The translations under genes and the position numbers were made by a program. The notes beneath the pieces were generated by a model. The model saw nothing but the letters and a program-made list of their open reading frames with translations, was not told where the DNA came from and ran no database searches. From the NCBI GenBank assembly GCA_014804355.1, contig JAAUZY010000030.1, positions 10,800 to 48,641 of the forward strand: a DNA stretch of 37,842 nucleotides, written 5' to 3'. Every line of letters starts with the position of its first letter. Positions within the stretch are counted from its first letter, which is position 1. Origin of the DNA: Lachnospiraceae bacterium (GTDB taxonomy: Bacteria; Bacillota; Clostridia; Lachnospirales; Lachnospiraceae). Of this stretch, positions 24,803 to 33,032 are shown in pieces.

Positions 24803-25504
24803 GTGGAACGGATAATTTGTTTGGCGATCGGATACATGTTCGGACTGTTTCAGACGGCATATATCTACGGAAAACTGCACGGAATTGATATCAGAGACTA
24901 CGGAAGCGGCAATGCGGGTACGACCAACACCATGCGGGTGCTGGGGACGAAGGCTGGATTACTGGTACTTCTCTGTGACATTGTGAAGTGTATTCTTGCG
25001 GTGGTAGTGACAGACCTCATTTTTGGAGAGTCGCATCCGGATATGCTCTATCTGCTCAAAATCTATGCGGCTACGGGCGCGATTTTAGGACATAACTTCC
25101 CTTTTTATCTGCACTTCAAAGGCGGTAAGGGAATTGCGGCCACGGCGGGTATGATTCTCTCATTTCATCCGTACCTGATTCCGATGGGCGTGATACTGTT
25201 CTTCGGAGCATTTTTCACGACGCACTATGTATCGTTGGGATCACTGTTAGTGTATGCGGGATTCTTTATTGAACTGATCGTGCTGGGGCAGATGGATATC
25301 TTCGGAATGCCGCAGAATCTGCTGGTCGAGATGTACATCATAGCGGGTTTGCTCACAATCATGGCATATTATAAGCATAAAGACAATATCAAGAGACTGC
25401 TTAGCGGAACGGAGCGCAAGACTTATCTGACACATAAGAATAAAGATGGGCAGGGCACACAGAATGAAGCCGGGAAAGCGGATCAACCTGAACATAAATC
25501 ATAG
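24803..25504 (+). CDS. plsY: Acyl-phosphate:glycerol-3-phosphate acyltransferase PlsY
   Basis: 233 residues from GTG 24803. It transfers the acyl chain from acyl-phosphate to sn-glycerol 3-phosphate at the membrane, the first committed phospholipid step. Family motifs: YGSGNAGTTNTMRVLG, GHNFPFYLHFKGGKGIAATAG, and about five to six hydrophobic helices. A hydrophilic tail of about 35 residues rich in Lys, Gln, Glu follows the last helix, longer than in most homologues. AAAGGA lies 12 bases upstream, inside the der end. The gene supplies lysophosphatidate from the product of GpsA, encoded next door. Confidence 0.94.
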   Translation: MERIICLAIGYMFGLFQTAYIYGKLHGIDIRDYGSGNAGTTNTMRVLGTKAGLLVLLCDIVKCILAVVVTDLIFGESHPDMLYLLKIYAATGAILGHNFPFYLHFKGGKGIAATAGMILSFHPYLIPMGVILFFGAFFTTHYVSLGSLLVYAGFFIELIVLGQMDIFGMPQNLLVEMYIIAGLLTIMAYYKHKDNIKRLLSGTERKTYLTHKNKDGQGTQNEAGKADQPEHKS

Positions 25505-25543
25505 AAATTGCTGACATGCAAAGAAAATCGGGAGGAAAAACAA

Positions 25544-26569
25544 ATGGCTGATATCAGCATCATCGGCGCCGGAAGCTGGGGAACTGCATTGGCGCTTCTT
25601 CTACATAAGAATGGACATCGTGTGACGGTATGGTCGATTGTGGAAGCAGAGATCAAGATGCTTCAGACCGAACATGAGCACAGAGATAAGCTGCCTGGGG
25701 TCAAACTGCCTGAAGATATGGAGTTTACTACCGATCTTGAGGCGGCTGTAACGGGCAGGGATGTATTGGTGCTGGCGGTTCCGTCTCCCTATACGAGAAG
25801 TACGTCGCACAATATGCAGCCTTATGTGAAGGAAGGGCAGCTTATCGTGAATGTGGCGAAGGGCATTGAAGAGAATACGCTGCTTACTTTATCACAGATT
25901 ATCGAAGAGGAGATTCCGCAGGCGGAAGTGGCTGTTTTGTCGGGACCGTCCCATGCGGAAGAAGTAGGGCGCGGTATACCGACAACCATTGTGGTTGGTG
26001 CTAAGAAGAAGGCAACGGCTGAGTATTTACAGAACATATTCATGAGCGAGGTGTTTCGTGTCTATATCAGTCCCGATGTGTTAGGAATAGAGCTTGGGGC
26101 AGCGCTCAAGAATGTGGTGGCGCTGGCGGCAGGTATCGCTGACGGCTTAGGATATGGTGACAACACCAAGGCTGCGTTGATTACCAGAGGTATTACGGAG
26201 ATTGCCAGACTGGGTGTAGCCATGGGCGGCAGGTTCGAAACTTTCTGCGGACTGACCGGTATCGGAGATCTGATCGTCACCTGTGCTTCCGTGCACTCCC
26301 GTAACAGACGGGCCGGCATGCTAATCGGCCAGGGCTACACGGCCAGACAGGCGATGGATGAGGTTAAGATGGTAGTGGAGGGAGTCTATTCCGCTAAGGC
26401 GGCAATGGGTCTTGCGAAGAAATACGGGGTACAGCTTCCCATTATCGAACAGGTAAACTCAGTGCTTTTTGACGGCCAGCTTGCGGATGAGGCGGTTAAA
26501 AATCTGATGTTACGTGATAAGAAGATAGAGAATCCGATTATTCCGTGGGACGAAGAATCAGTTGAATAA
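25544..26569 (+). CDS. gpsA: NAD(P)+-dependent glycerol-3-phosphate dehydrogenase GpsA
   Basis: 341 residues. It reduces dihydroxyacetone phosphate to sn-glycerol 3-phosphate, the substrate of PlsY upstream. The Rossmann motif IGAGSWGTALA is at 7-17, followed by VLSGPSHAEEVGRGIPT, ELGAALKNVVALAAGIADGLGYGDNTKAALITRG (substrate and catalytic lysines) and FCGLTGIGDLIVTC. ATG 25544 has GGGAGG upstream; an in-frame ATG-like extension to 25508 is not supported. The gene ends the unit at a terminator (26575-26615). Confidence 0.96.
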   Translation: MADISIIGAGSWGTALALLLHKNGHRVTVWSIVEAEIKMLQTEHEHRDKLPGVKLPEDMEFTTDLEAAVTGRDVLVLAVPSPYTRSTSHNMQPYVKEGQLIVNVAKGIEENTLLTLSQIIEEEIPQAEVAVLSGPSHAEEVGRGIPTTIVVGAKKKATAEYLQNIFMSEVFRVYISPDVLGIELGAALKNVVALAAGIADGLGYGDNTKAALITRGITEIARLGVAMGGRFETFCGLTGIGDLIVTCASVHSRNRRAGMLIGQGYTARQAMDEVKMVVEGVYSAKAAMGLAKKYGVQLPIIEQVNSVLFDGQLADEAVKNLMLRDKKIENPIIPWDEESVE

Positions 26570-26574
26570 TAAAT

Positions 26575-26615
26575 AAAAAACAGAAGAAGGCAAAGAACCG
26601 TATCTTCTGTTTTTT
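26575..26615. terminator. Bidirectional terminator between gpsA and metF
   Basis: A 13-bp stem (26575-26587 with 26603-26615), 15-base loop, A run on the left and T run on the right. It serves gpsA from the left and, after an 87-base 3' untranslated region, metF from the right. Confidence 0.8.
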
Positions 26616-26638
26616 AAGGAAAATTCTACGTTTATGCA

Positions 26639-26702
26639 CGAGTTTGCGGAGATGCGTAGCATCTCATAAGCAATATCTCGCAACCCCGCAAAGCTCAATT
26701 TT
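26639..26702. repeat. Short palindromic repeat with GTA triloop, 3' of metF
   Basis: Contains CGAGTTTGCG (26639-26648), the complement of the decamer CGCAAACTCG found at 20566. It runs into a 7-bp perfect hairpin (26649-26655 with 26659-26665) with the three-base loop GTA. GCTCAATTTT (26693-26702) at its right end recurs at 6016-6025. Confidence 0.5.
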
Positions 26703-27560
26703 TTACCCGATCATACTACAGATTTCCGTAGTGGTTTTTACTTTGTTCATGGAATAAATATGAATTCCGTCTACCCCGTGTTCCTGCAGATCACGGATCT
26801 GGCGCACTGCATAGTCGATGCCGGCCTTGCGCATGTCTTCCTTGTCGTCACCGTATGTGGCAATGATATCTGCCAATTCCTTTGGAACCGACGAGCCGGA
26901 TAGGGATACGGTGGTGCCGATCTGTTTTGCTGTAGTGATCGGCATAATACCCGCATGAATCGGTACGTTAATGTTAAGCGCACGGGCTTTATCCAGGAAA
27001 CGATAGAAGTACTGATTATCAAAAAACATTTGAGAGATCAAGGAACTGACCCCAGCCTCAACCTTTTCCTTCAAATGTCGTAAATCTTCCTCAAAGCTGG
27101 GGGCCTCGAAATGCTTTTCCGGATAGCATGCTCCCAATATGTCCAGAGTGGTATGCTCTTTCAGATAACGTATGAGATCGACGGCATAATAAAATTCCCG
27201 GCTATTAAACTGTTCGTCGGTCATGGTCTGCGGTCTGTCCCCGCGAAGAGCCAGCACATGGCTGACACCCGCCGCTTTAAGAGCAGCACAGTTTTGTTCC
27301 AGATCCTCTTTGGTAAATCCTACACAGGTAATGTGTGCGATAGCGTCTATATGAAGCTCTTTTTGGATAAAAGAGGTGATCTCTATTGTCTTACCGGCTC
27401 TGGAACCGCCGGCTCCGTAGGTACAGCTTATGAAATCCGGGTTCAGCTTACCAAGATCTCTCAGAATCTGATATACGTTCTCGAATTCTTCGTCTTTCTT
27501 CGGGGGAAATATTTCGAAAGACAGCTGCGATTTCTTAAGAGTAGAATTATTCTGTGTCAT
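26703..27560 (-). CDS. metF: 5,10-methylenetetrahydrofolate reductase MetF
   Basis: 285 residues on the minus strand. The FAD-dependent barrel converts methylene-THF to methyl-THF for methionine synthesis or one-carbon flow. Motifs: LSFEIFPPKKDEEF at the N-terminus, DFISCTYGAGGS, HITCVGFTKEDLEQN, HVLALRGDRPQ (folate site), ISQMFFDNQYFYRFLD and HAGIMPI, ending with GIHIYSMNK. Usual length for the bacterial form without the regulatory domain of the eukaryotic enzyme. AGAAAGGA precedes the ATG on the minus strand. It stands alone, divergent from the MoxR gene. Confidence 0.95.
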   Translation of the reverse strand: MTQNNSTLKKSQLSFEIFPPKKDEEFENVYQILRDLGKLNPDFISCTYGAGGSRAGKTIEITSFIQKELHIDAIAHITCVGFTKEDLEQNCAALKAAGVSHVLALRGDRPQTMTDEQFNSREFYYAVDLIRYLKEHTTLDILGACYPEKHFEAPSFEEDLRHLKEKVEAGVSSLISQMFFDNQYFYRFLDKARALNINVPIHAGIMPITTAKQIGTTVSLSGSSVPKELADIIATYGDDKEDMRKAGIDYAVRQIRDLQEHGVDGIHIYSMNKVKTTTEICSMIG

Positions 27561-27608
27561 ATGTATATTCCTTTCTTTCGGATACCTAATAAATTCTTGC
27601 TTTTACAC

Positions 27609-27638
27609 TTGAAATATCGTAACATAAATTTATATGAT
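27609..27638 (+). promoter_or_regulatory. Predicted promoter for the MoxR-kinase cluster
   Basis: TTGAAA (27609-27614), 18-base spacer, TATGAT (27633-27638). It lies on nearly the same bases as the metF promoter on the other strand. Confidence 0.5.
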
Positions 27639-27644
27639 AAGCAA
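27616..27644 (-). promoter_or_regulatory. Predicted metF promoter (minus strand)
   Basis: On the minus strand TTGCTT (27639-27644), 17-base spacer, TACGAT (27616-27621). It is interleaved with the plus-strand promoter at 27609-27638, so only one can be occupied at once. Confidence 0.5.
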
Positions 27645-27694
27645 GAAATGTTAACGGATAAAATACAAATCATCCGGCGGAAAGGACCAGAAAT

Positions 27695-28516
27695 ATGAGT
27701 GTGCAGAATAATTTTAACAGTACTACGGATTATGTGGCATCGCAGCAATTACTGGCAAGTGTCAATGTGGCGATTGCGCTTCAGAAACCGCTGCTGGTAA
27801 AGGGAGAGCCCGGGACGGGCAAGACTATGCTGGCGCAGGCGGTGGCGGATTCTCTCGGGAAGAAGCTGATTATATGGAATATCAAGTCCACCACTAAGGC
27901 ACAGGACGGCTTATATATGTATGATACGATTCAACGGTTGTACGACGGACAGTTCGGGGAAGAGGGTGTTGATGATATCGCCCACTATATCAAACTGGGT
28001 AAACTTGGGGAGACCTTTGATTCGGACGAGCAGGTGATTCTTCTGATTGACGAGATCGATAAGGCGGATCTGGAATTTCCAAATGATCTGTTGTGGGAGT
28101 TGGATCAGATGGAATTCTATATTCATGAGACGAAGCGGACAGTTAAGGCAAAGCACAGACCGATCGTCATCATTACGTCAAATGCGGAGAAAGAACTGCC
28201 GGATGCTTTCCTTAGAAGATGTATTTTCCACTATATTGATTTCCCGGATCAGACGTTGATGGAAGAGATCGTCAGGACACATTATCCCGATGTGGAGGAT
28301 AAGCTGTTGCACGATGCGATGGAGGTTTTCTACTGGATCCGTTCCATGAAGGACATTCGCAAGAAGCCCAGCACTTCGGAACTGATCGACTGGATCAATG
28401 CACTGCAGATCGGCGGGATTCCTACGGACAGACTGCGACAGGAGCTTCCTTTTATCGGCGTAGTGGTCAAGAAAGACGAAGATTTAGAGACGGTTAAGAA
28501 TAAAAAGGATTTCTGA
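27695..28516 (+). CDS. MoxR-type AAA+ ATPase
   Basis: 273 residues. Walker A GEPGTGKT (37-44), Walker B ILLIDEID (115-122) and sensor-1 region IVIITSNAEKELPDAFLRRC. MoxR ATPases remodel or insert metal cofactors in partner proteins and usually act with a von Willebrand A (VWA) protein; the next gene is such a protein, as in coxD-coxE pairs. No carbon monoxide dehydrogenase or other cofactor enzyme is in the window, so the client is unknown. GGAAAGGA lies upstream of ATG 27695. First gene of the signalling cluster; the following gene starts about 60 bases after its stop. Confidence 0.92.
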   Translation: MSVQNNFNSTTDYVASQQLLASVNVAIALQKPLLVKGEPGTGKTMLAQAVADSLGKKLIIWNIKSTTKAQDGLYMYDTIQRLYDGQFGEEGVDDIAHYIKLGKLGETFDSDEQVILLIDEIDKADLEFPNDLLWELDQMEFYIHETKRTVKAKHRPIVIITSNAEKELPDAFLRRCIFHYIDFPDQTLMEEIVRTHYPDVEDKLLHDAMEVFYWIRSMKDIRKKPSTSELIDWINALQIGGIPTDRLRQELPFIGVVVKKDEDLETVKNKKDF

Positions 28517-28579
28517 TATGGCGGAAACGGTACATGTGGACCGTAGGCGACTATGGGCTGTATGGGTTATGGGGGTTCT

Positions 28580-29776
28580 ATGTTCAGTAAGTTTTTCTAT
28601 ACTTTGAAAGATAAGGGGCTGGAGGTTTCTTTAAGCGAGTGGCTTACCCTGCAGGATGCGCTTCAACAGGGATTGTGCAACAGCAGCCTGACGGAATTTT
28701 ATTATGTGTCGCGGATGATACTGGTCAAGTCAGAGACGGAGTACGATAAGTTTGACATGGCTTTTGATGAGGTGTTTAAGGGAATCCAGTCGGAAAATGA
28801 GATAAGCAAGAATATGATGCGCTGGCTGGACAAACCGGAGATGCAGGAAGTCTTCGAGGAGATGCGCCATGAGATGAATCAGGAAGTAGTCACGATGGAT
28901 CAGGAAGACATCGAGAATAAATTTAAGGACAGGCTGCGGGATCAGAACGAGGAGCATAATGGAGGCAGTTACTGGATCGGTACTATGGGTAAGACGGCCT
29001 TCGGAAATATGGGCGGAAACATGGGAGGTATCAGAGTAGGAGGTACGACGGGGTATCAATCCGCATTTCAGGTGGTCGGCGCAAGGAAATATAGAGATTT
29101 CCGCAATGACAAGGTCCTGGATAACAGACAGTTTCAGATGGCGCTAAGAAAACTGCGGCAGTTCTCTGCAAAACTGGATATTCCGAGGACAGAGCTTGAT
29201 ATAAACGGCACGGTGGATGCCACCTGCAATAATGGCGGCTGTCTGCAGATCGTGATGGAGAAGCCGCGCAAGAATGCAGTGAAACTGCTGCTTCTTATGG
29301 ATTCCGGCGGCACCATGATTCCATATACGACACTCTTGAATGAGCTGTTTCATTCCGTGTATAAATCGAACCACTATAAGGATGTCAAGACTTATTTTTT
29401 CCATAACTGCATTTACTCCAATCTGTACAATACGCCGGAGTGTGAGAACGGAGATTGGATTGAGACAGAGTGGATGTTTCGTAATCTGGACAGTGATTAC
29501 AAAGTCATTATCGTGGGGGATGCGGCGATGGCACCGGAGGAGTTGTATTCTACGACGGGTAATTACCGGGGACCTAACGGCGGTTTGTCCGGCATGGAGT
29601 GGCTGATGCTGATGAAAAGGCATTACAAGAAAATAGTATGGCTCAATCCGAAAATGGCGCCGGGACATGCGCCGTGGCGTGAAGCGGAGACGGCGATTAA
29701 GGGACTGTTTCCGATGTATAAGCTGACGGTGGACGGATTGAATCAGGCGATGGTTAAACTTATGACAAACCGCTGA
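28580..29776 (+). CDS. VWA-domain (CoxE-like) protein, MoxR partner
   Basis: About 398 residues. The N-terminal half is helical (MFSKFFYTLKDKGLEVSLSEW, YYVSRMILVKSETEYDKFDMAF) and resembles CoxE-type proteins; a Gly-rich stretch follows at about 133-165. The VWA domain starts near 235: NAVKLLLLMDSGGTM with D241, then TYFFHNCIYSNLY and VIIVGDAAMAPEEL. The metal-ion site is DSGGT instead of DxSxS: the second Ser is Gly and the third is Thr, so metal binding may be weak. Start is uncertain: ATG 28580 matches the family start, but only GGGGG precedes it; an in-frame ATG at 28553 is possible. Probably a protein-binding partner of the MoxR ATPase. Confidence 0.87.
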   Translation: MFSKFFYTLKDKGLEVSLSEWLTLQDALQQGLCNSSLTEFYYVSRMILVKSETEYDKFDMAFDEVFKGIQSENEISKNMMRWLDKPEMQEVFEEMRHEMNQEVVTMDQEDIENKFKDRLRDQNEEHNGGSYWIGTMGKTAFGNMGGNMGGIRVGGTTGYQSAFQVVGARKYRDFRNDKVLDNRQFQMALRKLRQFSAKLDIPRTELDINGTVDATCNNGGCLQIVMEKPRKNAVKLLLLMDSGGTMIPYTTLLNELFHSVYKSNHYKDVKTYFFHNCIYSNLYNTPECENGDWIETEWMFRNLDSDYKVIIVGDAAMAPEELYSTTGNYRGPNGGLSGMEWLMLMKRHYKKIVWLNPKMAPGHAPWREAETAIKGLFPMYKLTVDGLNQAMVKLMTNR

Positions 29777-29814
29777 TACGGGCTGTCAAAATATAATGAA
29801 TAAGAGGTGAAGAG

Positions 29815-30879
29815 ATGTATCGGGTAATGATTGTAGACGATAATATGGCCAATCTGATTATGGCAAGGAAAACTTTGGAGGAGGAATATGAGGTGATTCC
29901 AGTGTCTTCGGGAATCTCCGCGCTGGAGTGTCTTAACGATATGCCGGAACTTCCGGATCTTGTGCTTTTGGACGTTGACATGCCTAATGTAAACGGCTTT
30001 CAGGTTATTTCGGAGATGAAGAACGTTCCGAAACTGATGAATATTCCGATTATCTTTCTGACGGCGCAGGACGATGATACCACCGAGCTGGAAAGCTATA
30101 ATCTGGGAGCCATGGATTATATCAGGAAGCCTTATACGGCGAATCTTTTAAAGAAGCGTGTGGATATCCAGATTCAGCTTCTTACACAGCGGCGGAAGCT
30201 GGCGGAGATGAATAAATCTCTGAATAACCTTGTACAGGAAAAGAATAAAAAAAATCTGGAGCTGCAGTATTCCATTGTCGCAATGTTCGTAGATCTGTTG
30301 ACAAAGAGAGACGGTTTTGGCGGTGACCATGCGAGACGGGTGGAGAGATATATGGATATACTGGTCAGTGCCATGGTGCGCAGCGGTAAATATGGATTGA
30401 CTGCGGACGACGGCACCACCATATGTGTGGCTGCACAGATTCATGATATCGGTAAACTGTGTATCGCCGATCAGTATTTGAATAACACAAGAATCGGCAA
30501 CGAGAGTGAGTTTGAGCGAGAGGCAGTTAAGACGCATACGACGTTGGGAGCGGATATGCTCTCTAAGGTTACACAACTTAGTGCAGGTGAGAATAATTTC
30601 ATGAATTATGCATTTAATATGTGTCGCAGCCACCATGAAAGATGGGATGGCAAAGGCTATCCGGACAGGCTGGATGGAGAGAATATTCCGATTGAAGCGA
30701 GGGCACTTGCAATCGTGAATACATACGATAACCTACGCAATATCGCGCTCGGGGGCAAAGCGCTCAGCCATCAGGAGGCGATTATGAAGATTAAGTTCAT
30801 GAAATTTACGTGTTTGGATCCTGCACTTGTGGACCTCTTTCTCTCCGTGGAGAGTGAGATTAAAAGTGTAGCAGGATAA
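29815..30879 (+). CDS. Response regulator with HD-GYP output domain
   Basis: 354 residues. Receiver (1-120): acidic DD at 8-9, phospho-acceptor D53 in LLDVDMPNVNG, K105 in YIRKPYT. A coiled linker (about 120-150) leads to the HD-GYP domain: GDHARRVERY with H172, metal site H210-D211 in AQIHDIGKL, H-H-E at 273-275, DGKGYP (278-283) and IPIEARALAIVNTYDNL. The HD-GYP set is complete, so c-di-GMP hydrolysis controlled by phosphorylation is the likely activity; other dinucleotides are possible. GAGGTG lies 6 bases before ATG 29815. It is followed after 21 bases by the first hybrid kinase, its likely phosphodonor system. Confidence 0.94.
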   Translation: MYRVMIVDDNMANLIMARKTLEEEYEVIPVSSGISALECLNDMPELPDLVLLDVDMPNVNGFQVISEMKNVPKLMNIPIIFLTAQDDDTTELESYNLGAMDYIRKPYTANLLKKRVDIQIQLLTQRRKLAEMNKSLNNLVQEKNKKNLELQYSIVAMFVDLLTKRDGFGGDHARRVERYMDILVSAMVRSGKYGLTADDGTTICVAAQIHDIGKLCIADQYLNNTRIGNESEFEREAVKTHTTLGADMLSKVTQLSAGENNFMNYAFNMCRSHHERWDGKGYPDRLDGENIPIEARALAIVNTYDNLRNIALGGKALSHQEAIMKIKFMKFTCLDPALVDLFLSVESEIKSVAG

Positions 30880-30900
30880 ACTGAACAAAAGGGGTTCGGT

Positions 30901-33006
30901 ATGACAGCAAAGCAACGGTTGGAGAAATATATTGATATAGAATTGCCGGCGGAGGAGCTGCTATTTCATGTGGCCATGTTGTTGAGCCTGTTAGAGTGTT
31001 CGGCTATGGTGTTTTTTACATTGCTCCTTCGTCTGGATATCCGCGTACCGCTTCTGATGACGTTAGGCATTGCCATTACTGTTGCAGCAATTTATATGGA
31101 GAGCAGGATAGGTCGGATCAGGCAGATCTCCATGGTATATCTTTGTGCGATGCACTTTATCATTGTGCCTATGGCATCGTTATATGTGCCGTACGCAGCC
31201 TATGATTTTCCGGTTTATTTTCTTACCGGAATTACTTTCACGGCGATTCTTTTGAAAAAAAAATGTGCGGCGGTCTTTATTGTAATCGATACGGTCATCG
31301 ATCTTGGGTGTATCAATCAAATGATTCGGACGGTATCAGAATCTGAAATAATATGGAGCGAGCATGCACCGTACAGAATGGTTCTGCTGATCAGGATCAT
31401 TGCGGCGCTGTTTCTGACAGGCACGGTGTGCGGCGTGCTGATTGCTTACCGTAACAGATTGCTGCGCAGAGAGGTTGGCAGAAGCACCGAGATGGAACAG
31501 CAGGCGGAACAGTTGAGTTATGCGAAAAACATGTTCTTAGTCAATGTATCCCATGAGATCAGAACACCCCTCAATGCCATATTAGGAATCACGGAGCTTT
31601 TGCTTGATCTGGATGTGGAGGACGGTGTGAAAGCGAATGCTTTTCATATGGCCAACTCGAGCAAAGCTCTTTTGTCAATTACCAATGAACTGATGGACTT
31701 CTCCAAGCTGGATGACAGTGATCTGTCCGTTGCGGACAGACCTTATTATATAGGGGATATTTGTGACGAATTAATCAATGTGATTTCCGTGCGGTTTGCG
31801 GATCGTAAGATAGAGTTCTATGTGAATATTGATCCGGACATTCCGGCGCAGCTGTGTGGAGATGTAACGATCGTTCGACAGGTACTGTTAAGTATCGTGC
31901 TCGGCATCATGAAGTCGATAGACAGCGGAGATGTGTATTTGAATATCCGAAAAGAAGAGGCGACAGAGCAGGGGATACGTCTGCAAGTTGAAGTATGTGT
32001 GGAAGGATCATTTCAATATTCTTACAGAGAATGGCTCTACCGTGAACAGACGCAGGATCCGGACTGTGATGAGGAGATTATGCCGCTTCCGAATCGTCTC
32101 ATAGAGCTCATGGGCGGCGAACTGCACATGGAGGAAGAACCGACAAGGAGAACATATTCTTTTGATATCCGGCAGGAATACCGGATGAAGACGCCTCTGG
32201 TGGAGAGACCCCTGGCGGGGAAGCCATGTGTTTTGTTCTATGAGAATACGGCACAGCAGGGGAATATGCTTGCCGGGGCACTGCGTGCCATAGATGTTGA
32301 TTTTTATCGGGCATCTGATGATGAGAGCTTCTTCAGAGAGTGTGTGGAACAGAATTACACACATATCATGATCGCCGTGGAAAGATATGGAGGTATCAAG
32401 GGAAGACTTGCAAGGTTACTTGACCCACAGTCGCTTATTCTGATCGGTTCTAACGTGTTGGCTTATGAAGATACCCTGATCAGGATAACATTTGACAGGC
32501 CGGTAACTTGTCTGAATCTGGATGCACTTCTTACCGGCAGACAGAACAGTACAATACGCCATATCGGATACAGGGGAGGGTTTATCTGCCCGGACGCGCG
32601 TGTTATGGTAGTGGATGACAACATTGTCAATCTGGAAGTGGCCACAAGCCTTTTAAACCGTTATCAGGCACAGGTGTCGGTAGCGGTAAGCGGAAGGGAG
32701 TGTCTGAAGATGTTACAGCAGGAACCGGTGGACTTCATCTTCTTAGATTATATGATGCCGGAGATGGATGGTATTGATACATTGAAAAATATCAGGGCAT
32801 TGAAGGAGCTACGCCTGGATCATGTGCCCATTGTTGCGCTCACGGCCAATGCAGTCAGCGGGGCCAGAGAGATGTTTTTGGAAGCCGGATTTGATGAGTA
32901 TATCTCTAAGCCGATTGAGCGGGATAAATTTGAGAAGATCCTGCGGTCGTATCTGCCGGAGGAGAAGATTATTTATACACATGATAAAGCGGAAAAAACA
33001 CAGTAG
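30901..33006 (+). CDS. Hybrid sensor kinase with intact His but degenerate ATPase domain
   Basis: 701 residues. About six membrane helices between 22 and 185, no large extracellular loop. The dimerisation domain is intact, H218 in VNVSHEIRTPLNAILGITELL. The following ATPase domain is degenerate: the N-box (RQVLLSIVLGIMKSI, from R326) has Ser331 and Gly335 where Asn is expected, the DxGxG box is replaced by VCVEGSFQYS, and no GxGLG lid is present, although RLIELMGGEL survives at the end. A receiver-like segment without acidic residues (about 435-550) precedes a true receiver (VMVVDDNIVN, D616 in FLDYMMPEMDG, Lys in ISKPIE). AAGGGG precedes ATG 30901. It shares domain order with the next gene. 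Confidence 0.92.
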   Translation: MTAKQRLEKYIDIELPAEELLFHVAMLLSLLECSAMVFFTLLLRLDIRVPLLMTLGIAITVAAIYMESRIGRIRQISMVYLCAMHFIIVPMASLYVPYAAYDFPVYFLTGITFTAILLKKKCAAVFIVIDTVIDLGCINQMIRTVSESEIIWSEHAPYRMVLLIRIIAALFLTGTVCGVLIAYRNRLLRREVGRSTEMEQQAEQLSYAKNMFLVNVSHEIRTPLNAILGITELLLDLDVEDGVKANAFHMANSSKALLSITNELMDFSKLDDSDLSVADRPYYIGDICDELINVISVRFADRKIEFYVNIDPDIPAQLCGDVTIVRQVLLSIVLGIMKSIDSGDVYLNIRKEEATEQGIRLQVEVCVEGSFQYSYREWLYREQTQDPDCDEEIMPLPNRLIELMGGELHMEEEPTRRTYSFDIRQEYRMKTPLVERPLAGKPCVLFYENTAQQGNMLAGALRAIDVDFYRASDDESFFRECVEQNYTHIMIAVERYGGIKGRLARLLDPQSLILIGSNVLAYEDTLIRITFDRPVTCLNLDALLTGRQNSTIRHIGYRGGFICPDARVMVVDDNIVNLEVATSLLNRYQAQVSVAVSGRECLKMLQQEPVDFIFLDYMMPEMDGIDTLKNIRALKELRLDHVPIVALTANAVSGAREMFLEAGFDEYISKPIERDKFEKILRSYLPEEKIIYTHDKAEKTQ

Positions 33007-33032
33007 GACAGAAGTTCGGGACGGGAAGAAAT

